Assembly (NCBI GenBank): GCA_963730995.1
Contig: CAVSUB010000001.1
Coordinates: 1,116,001-1,180,000, forward strand
Origin: CAVSUB01 sp963730995
GTDB taxonomy: Bacteria > Acidobacteriota > Vicinamibacteria > Vicinamibacterales > 2-12-FULL-66-21
DNA length: 64,000 bases
Direction of reading: 5' to 3'
In this document: in pieces, positions 1 to 8,989 of the stretch
How the letters are laid out: the number at the start of each line of letters is the position of its first letter
Position numbering within the stretch: the stretch's first letter is position 1
Made by a program: the position numbers and the translations under genes
The notes under the pieces: model-generated
Database searches by the model: none
The model's input: the letters and a program-made list of their open reading frames with translations, nothing else
What the model was told of the DNA's origin: nothing

Positions 1-192
1 CGACTTCTTGTCGACGTGCGGCGACCGCAGCACGGTCCACTTGTTCTTTTCAGTGGGGAGCGGAATCGGACCCGCGAGCCTGGCGCCCGTCCGCCGCGCC
101 GTGTCCACGATCTCGGTCGTCGACTGATCCAGCACCCGGTTGTCGTACGCCTTCAGGCGGATGCGAATCTTGTCGCTGAATGCTGTTGCCAT
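1..192 (-). CDS. rpsJ: 30S ribosomal protein S10, 3' end outside window
   Basis: This is the first 64 codons of ribosomal protein S10, a small-subunit protein that also takes part in transcription antitermination as NusE. The reverse strand reads MATAFSDKIRIRLKAYDNRV and continues with the S10-typical TARRTGARLAGPIPLPT and the HVDKKS segment. The ATG at 192 has an AAGGA ribosome-binding site about eight bases upstream. The gene runs off the left edge. It follows fusA on the same strand after 134 bases, where many bacteria have tuf. The reading frame was not in any computed list and was translated by hand. Confidence 0.95.
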   Translation of the reverse strand, partial: MATAFSDKIRIRLKAYDNRVLDQSTTEIVDTARRTGARLAGPIPLPTEKNKWTVLRSPHVDKKS

Positions 193-326
193 TTATCTGA
201 TCCTTGCCGGGACCCGTCATCTGACTCTTGTCGGGATCCGGGATCCGAACCCAGAACCTTAGAACCCCGAACCTTTAGAACCCTAGAACCTCTAGAACCC
301 TGGAACCTTCACCTGTGCCCGGACCC
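193..326. repeat. GAACCC-type short tandem repeat array between fusA and rpsJ
   Basis: Most of this gap is low-complexity. From about 245 to 310 it is built from degenerate 7-9-base units of the form TAGAACCC or CGAACCTT. Just before that are two copies of GGGATCC-like units at 233-246. The same unit in the opposite orientation (GGTTCTAGG) forms an array at 60795-60855. No gene fits here. Confidence 0.8.
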
Positions 327-2444
<2,118 letters not shown>

Positions 2445-2461
2445 TGCTCTCACGAAGCTTT

Positions 2462-2564
2462 CAGCATTCAGCTGTCAGCACTCAGCTTGTTCAATCCCCC
2501 CGCCGCCCGATTGCCTCTCCGCCGCTCACCAGGTCACGCTGACAGCCGAAAGCCGAGAGCTGGG
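2462..2564. repeat. CAGCNNN heptamer arms in inverted orientation, rpsG-fusA gap
   Basis: Positions 2462-2489 hold four consecutive 7-base units: CAGCATT, CAGCTGT, CAGCACT and CAGCTTG. The opposite arm, 2538-2564, reads on the other strand as CAGCTCT, CGGCTTT, CGGCTGT, CAGC. The arms flank about 48 bases of unrelated sequence. The transcript of the str operon could therefore form a long imperfect hairpin here. The same unit occurs at 3052-3131 and 59574-59709. Confidence 0.85.
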
Positions 2565-2566
2565 TT

Positions 2567-3040
2567 CTACCAGCGATAGTGCGCGAAGGCCTTGTTCGCT
2601 TCGGCCATGCGATGCGTGTCTTCCCGCTTCTTGACGGCGCCGCCCCGCAGGTTGGCCGCGTCCATCAGCTCGTTTGCGAGCTTCTCCTGCATCGTCTTGC
2701 CGTCGCCGCGCGAGCGCGCATAGCCGACCAGCCAGCGGATACTCAACGACAGGCGGCGATTCGGGTTGACCTCGACCGGCACCTGATAGTTGGAGCCGCC
2801 GACACGCCGAGACTTGACCTCGAGCGCCGGCTTCACGTTCTCGACCGCTTTCTTGAAGACCTTCAACGGATCGTCGCCGGTCTTCTCCTGTATCGACGAC
2901 AGGCTCGCGTACATGATCCGCTCGGCGGTGCTGCGCTTGCCGTCGCGCATCAGCGTGCTGATGAATTTCGTCACCAGCGAGCTGCTATAGAGCGGATCGA
3001 GCGGCGCCTCGCGCTTCGGAACTTCTCGACGTCTTGGCAT
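2567..3040 (-). CDS. rpsG: 30S ribosomal protein S7
   Basis: S7 nucleates assembly of the head of the 30S subunit by binding the 3' domain of 16S rRNA. The 157-residue product is full length. It opens MPRRREVPKREAPLDPLYSS and carries the conserved DGKRSTAERIMY, VEVNPNRRLSLSIRWL and KREDTHRMAEANKAFAHYRW segments. The start is the ATG at 3040. No strong ribosome-binding site is visible in the upstream repeat sequence. It lies 99 bases after rpsL and 122 before fusA. Those gaps are longer than usual for a str operon and both contain heptamer repeats. Confidence 0.97.
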   Translation of the reverse strand: MPRRREVPKREAPLDPLYSSSLVTKFISTLMRDGKRSTAERIMYASLSSIQEKTGDDPLKVFKKAVENVKPALEVKSRRVGGSNYQVPVEVNPNRRLSLSIRWLVGYARSRGDGKTMQEKLANELMDAANLRGGAVKKREDTHRMAEANKAFAHYRW

Positions 3041-3051
3041 GGTTTGGCTTT

Positions 3052-3131
3052 CGGCTCTCAGCCTTCAGCTCTCAGCGGACGCTTCGTCACGCTCGTCCTC
3101 ACACGAGCTGACATCCAGCGGCTGACAGCGG
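3052..3131. repeat. CAGCNNN heptamer arms, rpsL-rpsG gap
   Basis: Units CGGCTCT, CAGCCTT, CAGCTCT and CAGCGGA run without a gap from 3052 to 3079. A less regular inverted arm containing GAGCTGAC, CAGCGG and CTGACAGCGG lies at 3105-3131. The arms are separated by about 25 bases. It is the second heptamer island inside the str operon. Confidence 0.8.
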
Positions 3132-3139
3132 AACGCTAC

Positions 3140-3514
3140 TTACGACTTCGGTCTCTTCGCCCCGTACTTCGAGCGGCCCTGCTTCCGACCCTGCACGCCA
3201 ACCGCGTCCAGCGTGCCCCGCACGACGTGGTATCGGACACCCGGCAGGTCCTTGACACGGCCGCCTCGAATCAGGACCAGCGAGTGCTCCTGGAGGTTGT
3301 GGCCGACACCGGGGATGTAGGTCGTCACCTCGATGCCATTGGTGAGGCGCACGCGCGCCACCTTGCGAAGCGCGGAATTCGGCTTCTTCGGCGTTTGCGT
3401 GAACACGCGCACACACACGCCACGCTTCTGCGGGCTGTCCTGCAGCGCCGGACTCTTCGTCTTGGTGAGCACCTTGTCGCGCCCTTGTCGAACCAGTTGG
3501 CTGATCGTCGGCAC
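3140..3514 (-). CDS. rpsL: 30S ribosomal protein S12
   Basis: S12 sits at the decoding centre of the 30S subunit and is the classical target of streptomycin-resistance mutations. The 124-residue protein is full length and contains PTISQLVRQGR, TPKKPNSALRKVARVRL, GVGHNLQEHS and the C-terminal SKYGAKRPK. The lysines in TPKKPNS and GGRVKDLPG are wild-type, which suggests a streptomycin-sensitive form. It starts with GTG at 3514, preceded by CGGAG six bases upstream. It is the first gene of the str operon. Confidence 0.97.
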   Translation of the reverse strand: MPTISQLVRQGRDKVLTKTKSPALQDSPQKRGVCVRVFTQTPKKPNSALRKVARVRLTNGIEVTTYIPGVGHNLQEHSLVLIRGGRVKDLPGVRYHVVRGTLDAVGVQGRKQGRSKYGAKRPKS

Positions 3515-3614
3515 AATAGCTCCGCGCGCGGCCTACACTTCCGCGCATGAGACAACCCCCGGCAGACGACGCGACGAGATACCTCGATCGGTCGACTACC
3601 GGATCGGCGTTGGT

Positions 3615-3657
3615 GCTCCAGGCCTAGGGGACCGCGAGGCGGCCCGGCACCTGGAGC
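3615..3657 (-). promoter_or_regulatory. Stem-loop in the leader upstream of rpsL
   Basis: Arms GCTCCAGG (3615-3622) and CCTGGAGC (3650-3657) are perfectly complementary. The 27-base loop contains a smaller CCGC/GCGG hairpin. It lies about 100 bases upstream of the rpsL start. It may be a leader regulatory structure, but nothing identifies a ligand or a ribosomal-protein site. Confidence 0.4.
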
Positions 3658-3721
3658 TGACTTACCCTATAAAGTTGATGTTTCTGCGCCCAAGCTCGGG
3701 CGACCGCGGTCAACGCGCCTT

Positions 3722-3739
3722 AGGCGGTGCCGCCTTTTT
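3722..3739 (+). terminator. Small intrinsic-terminator-like hairpin, plus strand
   Basis: AGGCGG (3722-3727), a two-base loop and CCGCCT (3730-3735) are followed by T residues to 3739. The arrangement is that of a rho-independent terminator on the plus strand, yet no plus-strand gene is upstream. It could end an antisense transcript through the str leader, or be fortuitous. Confidence 0.35.
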
Positions 3740-3851
3740 GGAGTCTGGCCCTAGATAGGGTGTCCCAGGGCCGACCAGAACCTTGCAACTATAGCTCACC
3801 CTATTTCGCGGGATCAAGCCCTAACATTTCTGGCGGAGACCGTTGGCGGGA

Positions 3852-3873
3852 GGGCCGGCTCCACAGCCGGCCC
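3852..3873 (-). terminator. Hairpin just downstream of the csbD-like gene
   Basis: GGGCCGGCT (3852-3860) pairs with AGCCGGCCC (3865-3873) around a four-base loop, 18 bases past the stop codon. There is no T-run, so it may only stabilise the mRNA end. Confidence 0.4.
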
Positions 3874-3890
3874 CTGGAAAGAGTGTCTCT

Positions 3891-4094
3891 CTACCTCTTG
3901 ATCTTGTTACCGATCTCTTCTATCGCCTCGCCTGCCTTTCGGCGGACCGTACCGAACCCTTCCTGCACGCTCCCGGCGGCTTCGTCCGACACGCCTTCGC
4001 CGTGCAGTTCTTCGTTGTCCGTCAGGTCGCCGGCGGCCTGCTTCACTTTGCCCTTGATCTGTTCGGCCTTGCCTTCGAGCTCATCGCGGTTCAT
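3891..4094 (-). CDS. CsbD family stress-response protein
   Basis: This is a 67-residue hydrophilic protein starting MNRDELEGKAEQIKGKVKQA, the hallmark of the CsbD family. These are small, abundant, general-stress-induced proteins of unknown mechanism. The start at 4094 is fixed by a perfect AAGGAGGT seven bases upstream; an upstream in-frame ATG is not supported. The C-terminal half repeats the charged pattern (EGVSDEAAGSVQEGFGTVRR), which suggests a helical, weakly folded protein. It is a single gene, convergent with nothing on its 3' side and followed by a GC hairpin. Confidence 0.88.
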   Translation of the reverse strand: MNRDELEGKAEQIKGKVKQAAGDLTDNEELHGEGVSDEAAGSVQEGFGTVRRKAGEAIEEIGNKIKR

Positions 4095-4302
4095 GTCCCA
4101 GACCTCCTTGAGAGCCAAGTGGCTCACATCGGGACTTTCAAGAATCGGTGCCTCGACCATATTAGGAAGCACAGCTGGTCAGCCCGGCTCATGCACGACT
4201 CGAAAACCCGAGGCATTCGCGCGAGGCCTCTTCCAATCGAAGTCCAGGCCTGAGGCTCTCCACGCCCCACTCGCGGCGGAGTCCGGCTACACTGTCGGGA
4301 CC

Positions 4303-4665
4303 ATGCCGAAGCTGATTGCCGCGCCCACCGTCATCCAAGCCGCAGGGAACAAACCCAAGCGAATCGAAGAGTTTGCGGGCAGAGTCAACTCGGGTCATTC
4401 GCAGGTGAGCGTCGCACGAATGTCGTCCCCGGAAGGGTGGATAGAGCCGGGGCAGCGACCTGAGTTCGAGGAGATTACTGTCGTGCTCCGAGGACTGGTG
4501 CGCGTAGAACATCACGGAGGCGTGCTCGACGTGCGGCAGGGCCAGGCCGTCGTGACCGCTCCGGGCGAGTGGGTCCGATACAGCACTCCGGAAGCGGAAG
4601 GCGCAGAGTACGTCGCCATCTGCCTACCCGCCTTTTCCCCGGGCACCGTGCACCGGGATCAATAG
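4303..4665 (+). CDS. Cupin-domain protein
   Basis: This 120-residue single-domain cupin has the beta-barrel motifs in order. GWIEPGQRPEFEEITVVLRG corresponds to motif 1 with its metal-ligand region partly changed (the expected two histidines are not both present). VRQGQAVVTAPGEWVRYSTP corresponds to motif 2. The ATG at 4303 was chosen because the open frame upstream overlaps the antisense csbD gene. The substrate cannot be told from the sequence. It ends six bases before the stop of the convergent DinB-like gene. Confidence 0.75.
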   Translation: MPKLIAAPTVIQAAGNKPKRIEEFAGRVNSGHSQVSVARMSSPEGWIEPGQRPEFEEITVVLRGLVRVEHHGGVLDVRQGQAVVTAPGEWVRYSTPEAEGAEYVAICLPAFSPGTVHRDQ

Positions 4666-4671
4666 CCGACC

Positions 4672-5175
4672 TCAACGCGATTTCCGACCACCGAAGATCC
4701 ACTTCCCCCACAACCCGTTCAGCGTCACCTCCTGTGGCAGCTTGACGCCGGACTGTTTGAGCGCCAGCACAATCTGACCCCGGTGGTGCGATTCGTGGGC
4801 GATGAGATATCCCATCCATCGGAGCGCCTGACGGCCGAACATCCTGGGCTTGACGTCACGCGTCAACGCATCTTCGAGAAAGCGTCCGACAGCGTCGCCT
4901 GACTCGCGCAATGCCCGTGCGAGCTCCGCCTTCGTCGGCGGCCTGGTCTTGTCATATCTGCCAGTCGACGGCCGGACGCCGGTCAGGTGATAACGGAGCC
5001 AGCCCGTCCGGACCTTGGCCACGTGCGCGAACTGTGCGACGACGTCGCGCCCTCGTGAGCCCGCAGGTAATGCGGTCAACCCTGCAGGCGGCACGGCGTT
5101 CAGCAGGTACCAGAGGATCTCGTTGTGCGTGTTCCAGGTGGAGCGCACCTCCTCCACCACCTCGCTGATATCCAT
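4672..5175 (-). CDS. DinB superfamily protein
   Basis: This is a 167-residue four-helix-bundle protein of the DinB/YfiT superfamily, whose members are metal-dependent and include thiol transferases. Candidate metal ligands are the histidine in QFAHVAKVRTGW and those in LIAHESHHRGQIVLAL, the family's diagnostic HxxxHHRGQ-like segment. The activity is unknown. It lies four bases downstream of the methyltransferase gene on the same strand, so the two are probably co-transcribed. Confidence 0.85.
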   Translation of the reverse strand: MDISEVVEEVRSTWNTHNEILWYLLNAVPPAGLTALPAGSRGRDVVAQFAHVAKVRTGWLRYHLTGVRPSTGRYDKTRPPTKAELARALRESGDAVGRFLEDALTRDVKPRMFGRQALRWMGYLIAHESHHRGQIVLALKQSGVKLPQEVTLNGLWGKWIFGGRKSR

Positions 5176-5179
5176 CGCT

Positions 5180-5836
5180 TCACCCTACCTCACCGGCCTG
5201 GATCCGCCCGGCCGCGCCGCTGAAGGCGCGCGATCGCAGCAGCACCTCGTAATGCGCACCTTCATCCGCGGCTGCCTCGGCAATCGTCTTCTGGCCCAGC
5301 ACGCGCAGCTGGTGCGAGGCTGGATCGTGATCCACCTGCACGCATGTGCCCGCCTCGAAAAGGCCTGACGCGATCACCGCATCGAGCACACGTGTGCCGA
5401 AATCGCTGTCGGTGCGCGTGAGGAGATACAACGTCGGAGACATCCTGGCGAAGTCATCCAGATAGGCCTGCGTCCGTTCGGGCTCGATGTGCTGCAGGAC
5501 CAGCGACGCGAAGATGAGACCGAAGCGCACCTCCCGGAGGCTGCTCCAGTCGTCGGCCAGCAGGTCGATGTCCACAGTGGCAAGCCGCCGGCAGCGCTCG
5601 ACCATCGCGGGAAGATCGAACCCGTAGACTGCATTGGCGATCGTTTTCAGGTATGGAAAATTGCGTCCCGCGCCGCATCCGAAATCGAGGGCCCTGTCGA
5701 GGCCGGCAGGCAACGCGATGGTCGGCGTGTATGGTGTGAATGGTTTCCCGGACTTGAATCCCGTCAGAATCCGCTCGCGCAGCTCGTCGTCGTCCGAGGC
5801 GAGTGCGGCCTGTTCCCAATCCTCGCGTCCTGGCAC
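5180..5836 (-). CDS. Class I SAM-dependent methyltransferase
   Basis: This 218-residue protein has the Rossmann-type SAM-binding motif I, ALDFGCGAGRN, near residue 50. An acidic motif II region (VYGFDLPAMVE) and a motif IV-like FGLIFASLVLQHI segment follow. The fold and cofactor are clear and the substrate is not. It is transcribed with the DinB-like gene (gap of four bases), so a small-molecule or thiol-related substrate is possible but unproven. Confidence 0.85.
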   Translation of the reverse strand: MPGREDWEQAALASDDDELRERILTGFKSGKPFTPYTPTIALPAGLDRALDFGCGAGRNFPYLKTIANAVYGFDLPAMVERCRRLATVDIDLLADDWSSLREVRFGLIFASLVLQHIEPERTQAYLDDFARMSPTLYLLTRTDSDFGTRVLDAVIASGLFEAGTCVQVDHDPASHQLRVLGQKTIAEAAADEGAHYEVLLRSRAFSGAAGRIQAGEVG

Positions 5837-5915
5837 GTAACCGTCCTGTCCAGCTGAATTCGTGCGTTGATCGTGCCGGCGGGTCTGGGCGCCGACACGG
5901 CCGACACGATCGACA

Positions 5916-6365
5916 CTATCGACTCTCCAGGAAGGCCGCTTCCTCGAGACACTTCATGTACTCACTCGTGGCGCGCGGCACGTCGATTTGCCCCGTCGAC
6001 AGACCGACCTCCAGCGCTTCGAGCTTGGCTCGACAGCTCTGGCCTCGGAACACCCGCTCCTCGAGATTATTCGACTTGAGGAGCTGGGTCGAGACGGTCG
6101 CCGTCAAGGAGCAGAGAGCCGCGGCCCCGCAGAGGATTTGCCAGCCGGGTGAGGTCAGACTCAGTGTCGTCTTGAGCCAGGTGACGAACGATTGACCGCC
6201 CACGGCCGGTCCCGTCGTGAGCACCGCCGCCAGAGCGCCGCCGATGATGCTCAAGTTGAGCAGGCGCCGCTTGCGCGGCAGCGTGCTCGCCACGATCGCC
6301 TCCACCCATGCACGCTTCGTTCGTATCTGCGCCAGAAGGTCCGCGTCCGCAGTTTTGTCGGCCAT
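5916..6365 (-). CDS. Two-TM membrane protein, possibly SLATT-like
   Basis: This is a 149-residue protein with a soluble N-terminal helix, two closely spaced hydrophobic segments (around LLNLSIIGGALAAVLTTGPA and WQILCGAAALCSLTATV) and a long soluble C-terminal helix (EERVFRGQSCRAKLEALEVG). The architecture resembles SLATT-type 2TM effector domains of bacterial conflict systems. I cannot confirm this, and none of the usual partner genes (SMODS nucleotidyltransferase, SLOG) is adjacent. It is otherwise unrecognised. Confidence 0.6.
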   Translation of the reverse strand: MADKTADADLLAQIRTKRAWVEAIVASTLPRKRRLLNLSIIGGALAAVLTTGPAVGGQSFVTWLKTTLSLTSPGWQILCGAAALCSLTATVSTQLLKSNNLEERVFRGQSCRAKLEALEVGLSTGQIDVPRATSEYMKCLEEAAFLESR

Positions 6366-6468
6366 TCACGCCACCTTTCGACGGGCCGGAGGATTGCTGA
6401 CTGTTTCGCTGGTCATGGTCGTCTGCTGCAGGGCCTGAGCCCGCCGTGCAGCTATCAAGAGTGACTGC

Positions 6469-6927
6469 CTACCCGCGTCCAAACGCCGCGCGGGCGAAGA
6501 GCGCCGCGGGCAGGCCAACACCGAAGGCATGGATCAACAGACCGTTCAACAACACGGGCACGGGCGGTGTGCCGCCGGATGCCGCGGCTGAAAGCGGAAT
6601 CACGACGTAATTCATCACTCCGTACGCGACCAGACCGAACAACGGGCCCGTCAGGAACGGCCGACGCCTCAGAGCCGGCACGGCGCGAGCGACGACGAAA
6701 TACGTTCCGACGATGCCGAAGGCGATGATGAAGTGCAGAACCAGGCCGAGCGCCGCCGTCGCGGGCCCGCCCCGAAAAGACGCGCGGCCGAGGAGTCCGG
6801 CTGCGATGCTTTGAAGAATGCGCGACGGAGACACTCCGTTCCGGATACCGAAGAACGTGAACGCATCGAGGATATCGAGAGTGCCGACGGTCAACCCGCC
6901 GAAGACGAACGCTTTGATCGGGCGCAT
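6469..6927 (-). CDS. Conserved hypothetical integral membrane protein
   Basis: This is a 152-residue protein with four predicted membrane segments. The first starts at the N-terminus (FVFGGLTVGTLDILDAFTFF) and the others centre on ATAALGLVLHFIIAFGIVG, FGLVAYGVMNYVVIPLSA and LLNGLLIHAFGVGLPAALF. This type of small four-helix membrane protein is common in Proteobacteria and Acidobacteria and has no assigned function. The gene stands alone, with a large inverted repeat upstream. Confidence 0.7.
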   Translation of the reverse strand: MRPIKAFVFGGLTVGTLDILDAFTFFGIRNGVSPSRILQSIAAGLLGRASFRGGPATAALGLVLHFIIAFGIVGTYFVVARAVPALRRRPFLTGPLFGLVAYGVMNYVVIPLSAAASGGTPPVPVLLNGLLIHAFGVGLPAALFARAAFGRG

Positions 6928-6958
6928 AGAACTGCCGCATTCTACGCCAGCATGTAGC

Positions 6959-7165
6959 TAGATCCGGGGCTTCGCCCCCGGACCCCCATCGCCGTCGCTC
7001 GCGGGGCCCCGTGCCTGCGCGGGTGGGCTGCGATAACATCATGAGGCGCGCCCGCCGGAGCGGAGCGGGGCGACGGGGTCCCCGCGAGCGACGGCGGCCG
7101 GTGTCCCCAGCGCTGTGTTTTGCGCGCTGGGGTGGAGATGGGGTCCGGCGGGCGAAGCCCCCGGT
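6959..7165. repeat. Two REP-like units as a 200-bp inverted repeat
   Basis: The left part (6959-7015) has a palindrome of the form GATCCGGGGCTTCGCCCCCGG followed by CCGTCGCTCGCGGGG. The right part (about 7045-7165) contains the same modules in reverse order and orientation, CCCCGCGAGCGACGGC and then GCGAAGCCCCCGG. A third copy is at 30704-30798. The right end is only six bases from the nadE start codon, so the element supplies the whole upstream region of that gene. Confidence 0.85.
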
Positions 7166-7171
7166 CAAACA

Positions 7172-8905
7172 ATGCGTATCGCCCTCGCCCAGCTCAATCC
7201 GATCAGCGGAGACATCGACGGCAACACCCGCACGCTGATCCGATCGATGGAGGAAGCGGCGCGCAGCGGTGCGGAGATCGTCGTCGCGCCGGAGATGGTC
7301 ATCCCCGGCTATTGCATAGGGGACCTCATCGAAGATCGCGCGTTCCTCGAAGCGAACGAGCGCGCGATGCAGCGCGTCGCGCAGGCCGCACGCGGGATCA
7401 CGGTTGTCGCGGGCTTCATCGATTGCGACTATTCCGCCCGGGGCGACACCGGCGGCCCGCGCAAGTACAACGCCGCTGCGGTCGTGCGCGACGGCCACGT
7501 CCTCCAGCGCGCCCGAAAAACGCTCCTGCCCAACTACCGTTATTTCGACGACAAGCGCTTCTTCACTCCCGCGGATACGCGTGATCCGGTGGATCTCGCG
7601 CTGTCGTCTGGCCGCGCGCGCGTCGGCGTGTCTATCTGCGAGGACATGTGGGACGACTTCTACGACGTCAAGCCGCTGCCGGAACTGGCGGCGAAGGGCG
7701 CCGCGCTCCTCCTCAATATCAATGCGTCCCCCTTCTATCCAGGGAAGCGTCACGAGCGCGACGCGCTGATCCGGCGCCACATCCATCAGTTCCGGAAGCC
7801 GGTCGTGTACGTGAACACGGCGGGCGCGGCCGACAACGGGAAGAACATCATTCCGTTCGACGGCGAGAGCCTCGTGTACGACCGTGACGCGCGTCTCATC
7901 GCGATTGGCCGGCAGTTCGACGAGGACCTCGTGCTCGTCGATATCGATGCGGAGCCGCGCCCTCAGATCGAGCTCCCGCCCATCGATCGCGACCGGGAGC
8001 TGTACGACGCTCTGATGATGGCGCTGCGCGACTACATGCGGAAGACAGGATTCACGCGGGCGACGGTCGCTGTCTCGGGCGGCATCGACTCGGCTCTGGC
8101 CCTGGCACTGGCGGTGGACACGCTCGGCCACGAGCACGTCACCGCCTTCAACATGCCGTCGAGATACAACACGGAAACGACTCGTTCGATTGCGGAACGC
8201 CTCGCTGCGGCGTACGGTGTCGGCTACGGGGTCATCCCGATTCAGAGCATCAACGACGAGGTACTTTCCGTTTTCGAGGAGCACGCGCATCCAGTCGCCC
8301 GCAACCTCACGCGCGAGAATCTTCAGGCCAGAATCCGCGGCCTGTTGATGATGGCGGAGTCCAACGATACAGGTGCCCTTCTGATCTCCTGCGGGAACGA
8401 AACCGAGATCGCGCTCGGATACGCGACGCTGTACGGCGACATGTGCGGCGGTCTGTCCCTCATCGGCGATCTCTCGAAGACGGACGTGTACCGTCTGGCG
8501 CGATACGCCAACCGCCGGCATGGGATGGAGAAGATACCGGCTGAGGCCTTCGACATCGTCCCTTCAGCGGAGCTCGCCGAAAACCAGTACGACCCGTTCG
8601 ACTATTCCATCGTCGCGCCGATCGTCGGCGAGCTGGTGGACCGGAGGCTGAGCCCCGCGGAGCTCGTCGCGCGGTTCGAGCACCGCGAGCTCGATCGCAC
8701 GCGGTTCCTGCCCGATACGCAGGGCCGCACGGTGTACGACAAGCACACCGTGGCAACCTTCAAGCGTGTCGTGGACGACGCCGCCCGGCGGATGCGGCAA
8801 TCGGTCTACAAGCGGTTGCAGGGACCTCCGATCGTCGCCGTCTCAGAGCGTGCGTTCGGATTCGACCTGCGGGAGACGATCATCAACGGGTGGTCGGGGG
8901 AGTAA
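7172..8905 (+). CDS. nadE: NAD(+) synthase, glutamine-hydrolysing
   Basis: The enzyme makes NAD from nicotinate adenine dinucleotide, ATP and glutamine, the last step of NAD synthesis. The 577-residue protein has an N-terminal nitrilase-type glutaminase domain (about 1-260) with the expected catalytic glutamate region VVAPEMVIPGY, the lysine in RKTLLPNYRYFDDKRFF and the cysteine in VGVSICEDMW. The C-terminal synthetase domain has the ATP P-loop VSGGIDSALAL near residue 305. The ATG at 7172 begins MRIALAQLNPISGDI as in the family. Extending upstream would read through a repeat. No clear ribosome-binding site precedes it. Confidence 0.95.
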   Translation: MRIALAQLNPISGDIDGNTRTLIRSMEEAARSGAEIVVAPEMVIPGYCIGDLIEDRAFLEANERAMQRVAQAARGITVVAGFIDCDYSARGDTGGPRKYNAAAVVRDGHVLQRARKTLLPNYRYFDDKRFFTPADTRDPVDLALSSGRARVGVSICEDMWDDFYDVKPLPELAAKGAALLLNINASPFYPGKRHERDALIRRHIHQFRKPVVYVNTAGAADNGKNIIPFDGESLVYDRDARLIAIGRQFDEDLVLVDIDAEPRPQIELPPIDRDRELYDALMMALRDYMRKTGFTRATVAVSGGIDSALALALAVDTLGHEHVTAFNMPSRYNTETTRSIAERLAAAYGVGYGVIPIQSINDEVLSVFEEHAHPVARNLTRENLQARIRGLLMMAESNDTGALLISCGNETEIALGYATLYGDMCGGLSLIGDLSKTDVYRLARYANRRHGMEKIPAEAFDIVPSAELAENQYDPFDYSIVAPIVGELVDRRLSPAELVARFEHRELDRTRFLPDTQGRTVYDKHTVATFKRVVDDAARRMRQSVYKRLQGPPIVAVSERAFGFDLRETIINGWSGE

Positions 8906-8989
8906 GGGCCCGTCCCAATCGGCCGACTCCATCCAGACGCGGTTCTAAGTCGGCAAGGACAGGCCGTCGATTCATTGCAACGGTCCAGG

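Larger units (their letters stand above)
3515..3890. other. str operon leader and csbD-rpsL intergenic region
   Basis: This 376-base stretch has no convincing gene. On the minus strand it is the leader of rpsL, with a long-range inverted repeat at 3615-3657 and an AT-rich stretch at 3665-3677 (minus strand CAACTTTATAGGG) that could be a -10 region. I could not find a matching good -35. On the plus strand there is a terminator-like hairpin at 3722-3739. I see no tRNA or recognisable structured RNA family. Confidence 0.5.

Noticed and set aside
245..310. Possible CRISPR or telomere-type array from the repeated GAACCC units
   Set aside because: Units are 7-9 bases with no spacers and no cas genes in the window, and the position is inside a chromosomal operon.
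3540..3740. Possible 6S RNA or other structured RNA gene on the plus strand ending at the T-run hairpin
   Set aside because: I could not identify the closing stem and central bubble of 6S RNA or any other known family, so only the hairpins are reported.
6455..8521. A 688-codon minus-strand frame through nadE and its upstream repeat
   Set aside because: It runs antisense to a complete NAD synthase and through a REP pair. Its composition is typical of a shadow frame.
8906..8989. Possible tRNA in the gap after nadE
   Set aside because: No T-arm GGTTCGA-like sequence, acceptor pairing or CCA is present.
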